DNA of 9,607 nt, from the NCBI GenBank assembly GCA_945487445.1, contig CALYTU010000054.1, positions 1-9,607 on the forward strand. Reading direction: 5' to 3'. Below, piece by piece: positions 1 through 7,498 of the stretch. Made by a program: the position numbers and the translations under genes. The notes beneath the pieces were generated by a model. That model was not told the origin of the DNA. It saw only the letters and a program-made list of their open reading frames with translations, and made no database searches. The stretch is from an uncultured Clostridia bacterium (lineage in GTDB: Bacteria > Bacillota > Clostridia > Oscillospirales > Oscillospiraceae). How positions within the stretch are numbered: the stretch's first letter is position 1; every line of letters starts with the position of its first letter.

Positions 1-50
1 CTTGGAATATCCTTGCGATTTGAGCGCTTAGGTCCTCACTTTGCAACTAA

Positions 51-88
51 CACTTTTCATTTTTCATTTTCTATCGTTCACGCTTCAC
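51..88. repeat. Degenerate 7-base tandem repeat downstream of udp
   Basis: On the plus strand, bases 54-88 divide into five consecutive 7-mers: TTTTCAT, TTTTCAT, TTTCTAT, CGTTCAC and GCTTCAC, with a partial CAC at 51-53. On the minus strand the unit reads roughly RTGAANN. The first two copies are identical and the others diverge. The array lies in the noncoding stretch after the udp stop codon. Short intergenic repeats of similar composition occur in other Bacillota genomes, from general knowledge, but I cannot check whether this one is dispersed in its genome. It does not form a terminator: on the transcribed strand it is A-rich, with no U-run after a stem. The rest of 1-140 shows no gene on either strand. 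Confidence 0.5.
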
Positions 89-140
89 TATATTGTTGTT
101 ACTCTGGCCATACGACCGCGGATTGATCCTCTGAGAACCG

Positions 141-908
141 TCACCCGGCTCTGTCATAAGCAATCAGCCGCTTCAAGGCTTCCACGGCCACGCGGACAGC
201 GGCAGTGGTATCCTCACTCATGGTCTGATCCAGACCGGCCGCCTCCCGCTCCTGGTTCCAAATCACATGGAAGCAAGAGCCGCATCGGCACCCCAAGGCG
301 TCGGCCACCACAAACAGGGCCGCCGACTCCATCTCGGACGCCAGTACACCCAACCGCTTCCACGCCTCCCACTTGTTCAACAACTCGTAGGAAACAGGCA
401 TCTTATGCGGGTCATGCTGGCCATAGAAGGCGTCCTTACACTGGACCACGCCGACATGGGTGGTCTTTCCCATGGCCAGAGCGGCATCTCGCAGCGCGAT
501 CGTGATGTCTAAGTTCGCAACCGCGGGATATTCAATGGGAGCATACTCCACGGAAGTATGTTCATAACGAACGGCTCCAGTGGCCACGACGATGTCGCCG
601 GAACGCACCTTGGTGTGGATGCCGCCGCAGGTGCCGGTACGTATGAATGTATCGGCGCCAATGTTGTGAAGCTCCTCCATTGCGATTGAGGCGGAGGGTC
701 CTCCAATGCCCGTGGAGCAGACTGAGACCTTCTCTCCCAGCAGATAGCCGGTGTAGATGTTGAACTCCCGGTTCTGGCTCACGTGACGGGAATCGTCAAA
801 AAGGGCGGCAATGGAGGCACAGCGCCCAGGATCTCCGGGCAGGATCACATAACGCCCCACATCTCCCTCGACGCAGTGAATATGGAATTGTTTTTCAAGC
901 TGCTGCAT
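141..908 (-). CDS. udp: Uridine phosphorylase
   Basis: This is a cytosolic pyrimidine-salvage enzyme that splits uridine with phosphate into uracil and ribose-1-phosphate. The 255-residue protein fits the usual length (about 250-260) of the PNP/UDP nucleoside phosphorylase family. Phosphate-site motifs are visible: PGDPGR at residues 24-29, R47 in NREF (supplied to the neighbouring subunit in hexameric relatives), and RTGT at 90-93. STGIGGPS at 65-72 is strongly uridine-phosphorylase-like, and SEMES at 191-195 carries the ribose-binding Glu-Met-Glu. The base-recognition loop reads FYGQHDP (161-167), keeping Phe and Gln but not the Gln-x-Arg of E. coli Udp; I read this as the Gram-positive type. 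An ATG at 914 is also in frame, but the ribosome binding site is only 2 bases from it and 8 bases from the ATG at 908, so 908 is preferred. The gene starts 24 bases after the polC stop and is probably cotranscribed. Uridine as substrate is likely; a broader pyrimidine nucleoside range is possible. Confidence 0.9.
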   Translation of the reverse strand: MQQLEKQFHIHCVEGDVGRYVILPGDPGRCASIAALFDDSRHVSQNREFNIYTGYLLGEKVSVCSTGIGGPSASIAMEELHNIGADTFIRTGTCGGIHTKVRSGDIVVATGAVRYEHTSVEYAPIEYPAVANLDITIALRDAALAMGKTTHVGVVQCKDAFYGQHDPHKMPVSYELLNKWEAWKRLGVLASEMESAALFVVADALGCRCGSCFHVIWNQEREAAGLDQTMSEDTTAAVRVAVEALKRLIAYDRAG

Positions 909-916
909 GAACATAT

Positions 917-925
917 CCCCTTTCC
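917..925 (-). promoter_or_regulatory. Ribosome binding site of udp
   Basis: The minus strand reads GGAAAGGGG in the short polC-udp gap. Spacing to the ATG at 908 is 8 bases, which is optimal. Spacing to the alternative ATG at 914 is only 2 bases. This decides the start in favour of the downstream ATG. Confidence 0.6.
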
Positions 926-932
926 AGACAGC

Positions 933-3900
933 TTACATCTCAAACAGACTGACCTGACTTGTCATTGGCAAATTGCCGAAGGCTCCCGCTGCCCGGAGGG
1001 TCTCCACGTGGGTCTGGGAGACCTTGGGGCAGGCGGCGGTAAACTCCTCGATGGAGATGAAGGTCTTTCCGCGACGCCCTTCGGCAATGTCCCTGGCCGC
1101 GTTCTCGCCCAGGCCGGAGATCGCCACGAAGGGCGGCAGAAGCTTTGTCTCCCGCGGCAGGAATTTCACCGCATCCGACTCATAGATGGACACGGGCAAA
1201 AACGCAAAGCCGCGCAGATAAAACTCATAGACAACCTCCAGCGTGGTCAAAAGCTGGTCATCCTTGTCGGTACGGTTTTCCATCCCCTGAATGGTCTGAA
1301 TGGAGGCAAGGCATTCCTCTTTGCCCCTGCACATCATGGAGGCGTCAAATCCGCCCTTCTGGCTGCGGCGGTAGAAATAGGCCGCGTAGAATGCCAGCGG
1401 CTCATGCACCTTGAACCAGGCGATACGAAAAGCCATCATGACATAGGCCGCGGCGTGCGCCTTAGGGAAGAGATACTTGATCTTCTTACAGGAGCCGATG
1501 TACCAATCCGGTACGCCGGCGGCCTTCATCTCTTCCTCCGCGCCCTCCGGGAGCCCTCTTCCCTTTCGGACAGCCTCCATAATTTTGAACGAGCGCTTAT
1601 CCGGCATGCCACACTGAATCAGATAATTCATAATATCGTCACGGCAGCCGATGGCCTGCGAAACGGAAGCGGTTTTGGAAAGGATCAAATCCCGCGCATT
1701 GCCCAGCCACACATCCGTTCCATGAGAAAAACCGGACAAACGGATCAGAACGTCGAACTGGGTTGGTTGGGTTTCCTTCAGCATGCCCCGGGTAAAGCCC
1801 GTACCAAATTCCGGAATCCCCACGGCCCCGGTCTGTCCCAGAATGGGATCGTCCTCATAGCCAAGGACCTTGGAGGACGTAAAAATGGACATGGTTTCCT
1901 TATCGTCAAGGGGAATCTTCTGCGGGTCCATTCCGGTCATATCCTGAAGCATGCGGATCATGGTGGGGTCGTCATGACCCAGCATGTCCAGCTTCAGCAG
2001 ATTTTCCTCCATGGGATGGTAATCGTAATGGGTGGTGATCCACTCAGATTCGTGGTCGTCCGCCGGGTGCTGGACCGGACAGAAGTCCCAGATCTGGTTT
2101 TCCTGCGGGATGACCACCAAACCGCCGGGGTGCTGGCCGGAGGTTCGCTTCACCCCCACGCAGCCCGCAGCCAGCCGCGTCTCCTCGGCCCGGCTTGCCT
2201 TGCGATCACGTTCCGCCAGGTACTTCTTCACATAGCCAAAAGCAGTCTTTTCCGCCACGTCACCGATGGTTCCAGCGCGGAAGACATGGGATTTGCCGAA
2301 CATTTCCACGCAGAAGGCGTGGGCCCTGGCCTGGTATTCGCCGGAAAAGTTCAGGTCGATATCCGGAACCTTATCGCCGCCGAATCCCAGGAAGGTCTCA
2401 AAGGGGATGGCAAAGCCGTCCTTCTCAAACCGCGTGCCGCATTTGGGGCAGACTGCGTCAGGCAGATCCGCACCACAGTTACAGCCTGCCGGGACCTCAA
2501 AGGTGGTAAACTTGCAGTCAGAGTTCGGGCAGCGATAGTGGGGCGGCAGAGAATTGACCTCCGTAATCCCCGAAAGGAAGGCAACCAGCGACGAGCCCAC
2601 GGAGCCACGGGATCCAACCAGATAACCGTGCTCCAGGGAGTTCTGGACCAGCTTCTGAGCGGAGATATAGATGACATCGTAATGGCAGTTAATGATATCG
2701 CCCAACTCTGTCTCCACGCGTTTTGTGATCAGCTCCGGTGGGTTCTCTCCGTAGAGGCGGCGGAGCTTGCCGTAAACCAGGGATTTCAGGTCCTCCACGG
2801 AGTTCTCAATTTTCGGCGCATAGAGATTGTGAGGCAGGGGACGGACCCAGTCGCACATATCTGCGATCAGGTTTGTATTCCGAACCACGATCTCATGGGC
2901 TTTCTCCCGGCCCAGATAAGAGAACTCTTCCAACATCTCCTCCGTGGTGCGGAAATAGAGAGGGTTGTCCCGGTCACAGTCGTCAAATCCCTTGGAGGCC
3001 AGAAGGATCCGGCGAAAAATCTCATCCTCAGGGTTGAGAAAATGAACATCCCCGGTCGCGCAAACAGGCTTGTCCAGAGCCTCTCCCAACCGTATGACGG
3101 TCCGGTTGAAATCCTTGAGATCTTCATCGGACTCAGCCAGTCCCATTCCAAGCAGGAAACGGTTGTTTGCAAGGGGCTGGACCTCCAAGAAGTCATAGAA
3201 GGCAGCGATCTGCTTCAGTTCCTCCCATGGCTTCTTCGCCACAATAGCGGTAAAAAGCTCCCCGGCCTCGCAGGCGGATCCTACGATCAGGCCCTCCCGC
3301 CAACGCAGGAGCTCAGATTTGGGGATCACAGGAGCGCCGTTGCCGCCGCGGCGAGTGTGAAAATAGTAGAGATTGGAGAAGGAAATCAAACGGTAGAGAT
3401 TCCGCAGGCCCAGGGAATTCTTTGCAAACAGGAGAATGTGGTGGATTCGCTGGTCCTTTGGCGTCGGGTGGGAGCCAAAGTCCATGTTTCCCGCCGCGTA
3501 ATTCACAGCCTGGAGCCGGTCCACGCCCCGGTCCAGCAACATCCTGGCAAATCGGTCATATAGCAGGCCGCAGGTCACGGCATCGTCGGTTGCCCGGTGG
3601 TGCGCAAAATCTGGCAGTTCAAAATACTCGGCCAACACGTCCAGTCTGCGTTTGGTAAACTGTGGCAAAAGATCATAGGCCAGACCCAACGTGTCGATAC
3701 AGGTGGGGTGAAAGGGCTGACCCAGTCGGCGGCAGGCCGCCTTCATCATGCTCAGATCGTAGTTGGCATTGTGCGCAACCAGGGGCAGGTCCCCACAGAA
3801 ATTCAGAAATGCTGTGATGGCCTCCCGCTCCGAGGGTGCGCCGACCAGCATCTCATCAGAGATTCCGGTGAGCTCGACAATATTGCCCGGAAGCGGCCGC

Positions 3901-5318
3901 CCCGGATCCACAAAAGTATTGAATTTTTGAAGCACTTGATCCCCGCGCATCCGGGCTGCGCCGATCTCGATGAGGCGATCCCGCTCCGGCGACAGTCCGG
4001 TGGCCTCGACGTCGAAGGCCACAAACTCGCCGTTCAGCGGGGCGTCCCCTTCGCCAAAGACGCAGGTGCGGAAGGTTTTCAAGGTTGTGGGCGTTGCGTC
4101 GGTGTCCACATCGTTGATGAAATAGCCCTCACAGCCGTAGAGGATTTTGATGGGCTCATCTGTTCCGGCAATTTTAGTTTTGGAATTGGCGAGGGCTGCG
4201 GTAAAGGAATGCGTCACGCCGTGATCTGTAATGGCGATTGCCCGATGGCCCCAATCGGCCGCCTGGGCAATCGCCTCCGCAGTGTCGGTCAGGGCGTCCA
4301 TGGCTGACATCTTTGTGTGCAGGTGGAGCTCCACCCGTTTTTCAGCCGCCCGATCCTTCCGCAAAGGCCGCGGGACCTCCTTGATGGAGTAGGGCTGGAG
4401 GACCAGCTCGTTGTCGTAGCGGCTGACCGTGACCTTCCCAAAAACGCGAATATAACTGCCGGGCTTGTGTTTTTTGGAATTTGGGCCGTGAATGCCGTCC
4501 AAAATCGGCTTGGCCCTGGCTTCTTCCATGTACTGATTGACGCAGACGGAGCCTGTATGATCGGTCATATAGAAGCTGACCACCCACGCCTTCGCCTTGG
4601 TCAGTTCCTTGTGGTTGACGGCAAAGACCTCTCCCTCCACACAGACCTTGAACATATCCACGTTGAGCTCCCGCATTGGGGTGGGCTCCTGAAAAAACGG
4701 CTTTCCAAATATCATCCCCTCGGCCGCGCTTTGCGGCTTCGGGGCATCGGGCTTAACGGCGGGCGAAGCAAGCGGGGCAGGAATATGCTCCTTTGCCTCG
4801 TCCCGGATACGCTTCGTTTCAGCAAAAAGTTCCTCGGCGGAAAGCTCGCGGCCTGCGTGGAGCTCAATATGAACGGCTGTGCAGAAGCATTCCGAGAGCC
4901 ATTGCTCAACCCGAGACAGGTGGGGCTTCAGATTGGTGATCCCGTTTGCACGCAAATGAATATGAAGTGTACTTCCCTCTGTCTCACAGCGGCAGCCCGC
5001 CAGCATGGCCGGAGCAGGCGGATACAGACCGGCCAGCAGGCCGGTCACATCCTGAATGTCCATCCGCGCCAGCAGTGCCGCGTCATAGCGAGGCTGGAGA
5101 TTAACAGTCCGCAGGTCATAGAACGCGCGAATGCACTGCTCCGCCCGAGTCAGCAGGTGTATGGGAAGATAGACCTCGCTGCGCACGCAAACAACGACCT
5201 CCCGCTCCTTGATGCGCAGGTCCACGTTCTGGACGGTATTCTGTTTCAAAAGCGCATTGGCCTCGTCCCCCAGGTCCAGTGCAGAGAACAGGTCGAGCAG
5301 GGAGATGTTTTCTTTCAT
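933..5318 (-). CDS. polC: DNA polymerase III PolC-type, replicative polymerase with proofreading exonuclease
   Basis: Main replicative DNA polymerase of low-GC Gram-positive bacteria, acting at the replication fork. The 1461 residues match the family length (about 1430-1470). In order: N-terminal domain (1-200); OB fold (about 222-313); PHP part 1 with ELHLHT (330-335) and TDH (364-366); a DnaQ-like exonuclease inserted in the PHP domain, with D436/E438 in DVEATGL, H516, D521 and H574/D578; PHP part 2 with GDVHF (756-760); and the polymerase core with GSRGSVGSS (902-910), a Cys-rich zinc module (930-960), catalytic D986 and D988 in PDIDLNFSGEYQ, and probable third Asp D1111. QVSLF near the C-terminus (1455-1459) is a sliding-clamp-binding motif. 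The frame stays open to an ATG at 5447, but those 43 extra residues overlap ispG and are not PolC-like, so MKENISLLDLF at 5318 is chosen. No good Shine-Dalgarno sequence precedes that ATG; the nearest is a poor AGAAA. It lies 31 bases after the ispG stop. No catalytic residue is missing. Confidence 0.97.
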   Translation of the reverse strand: MKENISLLDLFSALDLGDEANALLKQNTVQNVDLRIKEREVVVCVRSEVYLPIHLLTRAEQCIRAFYDLRTVNLQPRYDAALLARMDIQDVTGLLAGLYPPAPAMLAGCRCETEGSTLHIHLRANGITNLKPHLSRVEQWLSECFCTAVHIELHAGRELSAEELFAETKRIRDEAKEHIPAPLASPAVKPDAPKPQSAAEGMIFGKPFFQEPTPMRELNVDMFKVCVEGEVFAVNHKELTKAKAWVVSFYMTDHTGSVCVNQYMEEARAKPILDGIHGPNSKKHKPGSYIRVFGKVTVSRYDNELVLQPYSIKEVPRPLRKDRAAEKRVELHLHTKMSAMDALTDTAEAIAQAADWGHRAIAITDHGVTHSFTAALANSKTKIAGTDEPIKILYGCEGYFINDVDTDATPTTLKTFRTCVFGEGDAPLNGEFVAFDVEATGLSPERDRLIEIGAARMRGDQVLQKFNTFVDPGRPLPGNIVELTGISDEMLVGAPSEREAITAFLNFCGDLPLVAHNANYDLSMMKAACRRLGQPFHPTCIDTLGLAYDLLPQFTKRRLDVLAEYFELPDFAHHRATDDAVTCGLLYDRFARMLLDRGVDRLQAVNYAAGNMDFGSHPTPKDQRIHHILLFAKNSLGLRNLYRLISFSNLYYFHTRRGGNGAPVIPKSELLRWREGLIVGSACEAGELFTAIVAKKPWEELKQIAAFYDFLEVQPLANNRFLLGMGLAESDEDLKDFNRTVIRLGEALDKPVCATGDVHFLNPEDEIFRRILLASKGFDDCDRDNPLYFRTTEEMLEEFSYLGREKAHEIVVRNTNLIADMCDWVRPLPHNLYAPKIENSVEDLKSLVYGKLRRLYGENPPELITKRVETELGDIINCHYDVIYISAQKLVQNSLEHGYLVGSRGSVGSSLVAFLSGITEVNSLPPHYRCPNSDCKFTTFEVPAGCNCGADLPDAVCPKCGTRFEKDGFAIPFETFLGFGGDKVPDIDLNFSGEYQARAHAFCVEMFGKSHVFRAGTIGDVAEKTAFGYVKKYLAERDRKASRAEETRLAAGCVGVKRTSGQHPGGLVVIPQENQIWDFCPVQHPADDHESEWITTHYDYHPMEENLLKLDMLGHDDPTMIRMLQDMTGMDPQKIPLDDKETMSIFTSSKVLGYEDDPILGQTGAVGIPEFGTGFTRGMLKETQPTQFDVLIRLSGFSHGTDVWLGNARDLILSKTASVSQAIGCRDDIMNYLIQCGMPDKRSFKIMEAVRKGRGLPEGAEEEMKAAGVPDWYIGSCKKIKYLFPKAHAAAYVMMAFRIAWFKVHEPLAFYAAYFYRRSQKGGFDASMMCRGKEECLASIQTIQGMENRTDKDDQLLTTLEVVYEFYLRGFAFLPVSIYESDAVKFLPRETKLLPPFVAISGLGENAARDIAEGRRGKTFISIEEFTAACPKVSQTHVETLRAAGAFGNLPMTSQVSLFEM

Positions 5319-5349
5319 GATTTCTATGTGATGCTTCGTTGCATAAGGA

Positions 5350-6387
5350 TTATAACTCGTCAATGTAGCGCAGAAGTGCCGGTAATAATTCGTCGTAAGG
5401 CAATTTTTCCCTGAGCTGTCCCTTGACAAACAGCACGCCGCAGCCATCGCCCCCGGCGATGCCCACGTCAGCCTCCCGCGCTTCTCCCGGACCGTTGACC
5501 ACGCAGCCCATGACCGCCACGGTCAGCGACTTTTCACAGTCGCGCAGGGCCTCTTCCACCCTTCCCGCCAGTCCGATCAGGTCGATCCGGGTACGACCGC
5601 AGGTGGGACAGGAGACGATGTTGACACCTTCCTTCCGCAGGCCCGCCGCCTTCAAAATAGCCTTGCCTGCCACGACCTCGCGCACGGGGTCGGCTGTCAG
5701 GGAAACACGAATGGTATCGCCGATGCCCATGCAGAGCAGACCGCCGATGCCCATGGCGGACTTGACGGTTCCCATATACTCAGTGCCGGTCTCGGTAACA
5801 CCCACATGGAGGGGATAGTCGGACCGGGAGGCAAAAAGACGGTAGGCCGACATCATCAAAGGAACGCTGGAGGCCTTCATGGATACGCAGGTGTCATAGA
5901 AGCCATACTTTTCCAAAAGACGGATATGCCCGAAGGCGGACTCGACAAGGGCCTCAGGAGTTGGGTGTCCGTATTTCTCGAGCAGCTCCTTCTCCAAGCT
6001 TCCGCCGTTGACGCCAACGCGGATGGGGATGTGATGCGCCTTGCAGCAATCCACAACAGCCTTGACGCGGTCTTCCCCGCCAATGTTGCCAGGGTTGATA
6101 CGAATTTTAGCAGCCCCGTGTTCCGCAGCAGCGATGGCGCAGCGATAGTCGAAGTGGATATCCGCCACCAGAGGCAGAGGGCTCTGCTCCGCAATGCGCC
6201 CGAAGGCCTCCGCGGCCTCCAGAGTGGGGACGGTGAGGCGGGCAATCTCACAGCCCGCCGTGTACAGCTCCTTGAGTTGGCGCAGGCTTCCCTCGACGTC
6301 GGTGGTCCTGGTGTTGCACATGGACTGGATAGACACCGGTGCACCGCCGCCCACAAAAACATTCCCTACCTTAATTTGTCTTGTCAT
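5350..6387 (-). CDS. ispG: 4-hydroxy-3-methylbut-2-enyl diphosphate synthase (flavodoxin/ferredoxin)
   Basis: This cytosolic 4Fe-4S enzyme of the MEP isoprenoid pathway reductively opens the ring of methylerythritol cyclodiphosphate to give HMBPP. The N-terminal TIM-barrel part includes SIQSMCNT (19-26), ADIHFD (75-80) and KIRINPGNIG (94-103). The C-terminal cluster domain has CPTCGRTRIDL (260-270) and GCVVNGPGEA (294-303), giving the three cluster cysteines C260, C263 and C295 and the iron-ligating Glu E302. At 345 residues it is a standard compact bacterial form, without the inserted domain found in plants and some other bacteria. AAAGAGGT at 6395-6402 (minus strand) lies 7 bases before the ATG and supports this start. 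It follows rseP by 25 bases and precedes polC by 31. Together with dxr in the same cluster it supplies two of the seven MEP-pathway steps. Confidence 0.97.
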   Translation of the reverse strand: MTRQIKVGNVFVGGGAPVSIQSMCNTRTTDVEGSLRQLKELYTAGCEIARLTVPTLEAAEAFGRIAEQSPLPLVADIHFDYRCAIAAAEHGAAKIRINPGNIGGEDRVKAVVDCCKAHHIPIRVGVNGGSLEKELLEKYGHPTPEALVESAFGHIRLLEKYGFYDTCVSMKASSVPLMMSAYRLFASRSDYPLHVGVTETGTEYMGTVKSAMGIGGLLCMGIGDTIRVSLTADPVREVVAGKAILKAAGLRKEGVNIVSCPTCGRTRIDLIGLAGRVEEALRDCEKSLTVAVMGCVVNGPGEAREADVGIAGGDGCGVLFVKGQLREKLPYDELLPALLRYIDEL

Positions 6388-6412
6388 TTGTGATACCTCT
6401 TTGGAAGCTGTT

Positions 6413-7483
6413 TCAGCGATTTAATATCGTCAATACGTCCTTCACCATCAGGACCCCCATGAGACCGAAGAGCAGAATCATGGAGGCGCCGTGAATCCAG
6501 CCCTCATATTTGGGGTTGATCTTTCTGCCGGTTACGGCGGTGAAAACCGTGTTGATCAGCAGAAACAGAACACGGCCGCCGTCCAGGGCGGGAATTGGGA
6601 GCATGTTCATCACGGCCAGGTTGACAGCAATGAAGGCACCCAGATAGAGGACGTTCTGGATTCCTCTAGATACAGTGGATGCGTTCTCGCCGGTCTGAAC
6701 CATGAAGTCTACCACACCGACGACGCCGCCCATTTCCTTGAGGCCCGCCCGTCCCGTGAAGAGGTCTGACAGTCCGTACCACACCATACGGGCGAAGTCC
6801 ACGCACTCGTAGGCAGCAAACCGAGTCACGTTCACAAAGTTCTTCTCTGCGAAACTGCCCAGGGTAATACCGTATCGCAGAGAGGTCTTTCCTTTATCAT
6901 CGGCAAACTCCCGTTTCTCGATCCGAAAGTGTTCAAAGGTCAGCTTCTCGCCGTTCCGAACCAGCACCAACTCCACATCTGTCGGATCGAAGCGACCGTC
7001 AAGCAGATCAAAATCGTCGCGCATATAGGTCCTTCGTCCATTTATAGAATAGATCTCGTCCCCAACCAAGACGCCCTGCTCCGCCAGAGCGCTCCCAGGC
7101 TCCATACCTGTAATTTTTGTTGTTTGCATGGCATAAACGGAACTAAAGAGGATGATGACCACCACAAAACCCGTCAGCAGGTTCATAAAGGAACCGGCGC
7201 AGAGGATAATCAGCCGCTTCCACCACTTGGCAGCGGTAAAAGCCCTGGGATCGCCGGTTACCTCGTCCTCTCCTTCCATGGCGCAAAAGCCGCCGATGGG
7301 CAGCAGGCGGAAGGAGTATTCTGTCTCTCCCCGTTTCCAGCCGAAAAGCCTGGGTCCCATGTTGATCGAAAACTCATTGACCCGGACCCCGCAAAGCTTG
7401 GCAGTGATAAAATGACCAAACTCATGAACCGCGATCAGAAAACCGAAGATCAGAATCGCTAATACAATATAAAATAAAGTCAT
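6413..7483 (-). CDS. rseP: RseP-family intramembrane zinc metalloprotease (site-2 protease)
   Basis: This membrane protease cuts substrates within the lipid bilayer. In B. subtilis the orthologue RasP cleaves anti-sigma factors such as RsiW and remnant signal peptides. The active-site HEFGH is at residues 20-24 in the first membrane helix (about 4-26). The third zinc ligand is D301 in the PIPALDGGR motif (296-304). A single PDZ domain occupies about 118-185, beginning near TKITGMEPGSALAEQG. Further membrane segments are about 92-117, 275-297 and 333-352, giving the usual four-helix topology. At 356 residues it matches the short Gram-positive type with one PDZ domain, unlike the two-PDZ E. coli protein. 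A GAGAGG site about 10 bases upstream overlaps the dxr stop codon (the genes are 15 bases apart), which suggests coupled translation. The substrate cannot be told from this window, since no anti-sigma factor gene is present. Confidence 0.95.
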   Translation of the reverse strand: MTLFYIVLAILIFGFLIAVHEFGHFITAKLCGVRVNEFSINMGPRLFGWKRGETEYSFRLLPIGGFCAMEGEDEVTGDPRAFTAAKWWKRLIILCAGSFMNLLTGFVVVIILFSSVYAMQTTKITGMEPGSALAEQGVLVGDEIYSINGRRTYMRDDFDLLDGRFDPTDVELVLVRNGEKLTFEHFRIEKREFADDKGKTSLRYGITLGSFAEKNFVNVTRFAAYECVDFARMVWYGLSDLFTGRAGLKEMGGVVGVVDFMVQTGENASTVSRGIQNVLYLGAFIAVNLAVMNMLPIPALDGGRVLFLLINTVFTAVTGRKINPKYEGWIHGASMILLFGLMGVLMVKDVLTILNR

Positions 7484-7498
7484 GTGAAATATTACCTC

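Noticed and set aside
13..46. Imperfect inverted repeat (arms 13-24 and 35-46, 9 of 12 matching) as a terminator for the operon.
   Set aside because: The stem is mismatched and no U-run follows on the minus strand, so it does not look like an intrinsic terminator. Transcription may continue past the window edge.
41..505. Plus-strand 154-codon ORF opposite udp.
   Set aside because: Most of it is antisense to the well-supported uridine phosphorylase gene. The product is an Arg/Pro-rich low-complexity shadow with no motif.
783..3563. A 926-codon plus-strand ORF antisense to polC (and shorter ones at 3597-4307 and 4317-5414).
   Set aside because: It lies in exact codon register with polC and is open only because polC avoids TTA, CTA and TCA. 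The translation has no recognisable domain, while the polC frame shows every PolC motif.
5319..5447. N-terminal extension of polC by 43 residues to an ATG at 5447.
   Set aside because: It overlaps the ispG 3' end, is Cys- and Tyr-rich and unlike PolC N-termini. The ATG at 5318 gives a family-typical protein.
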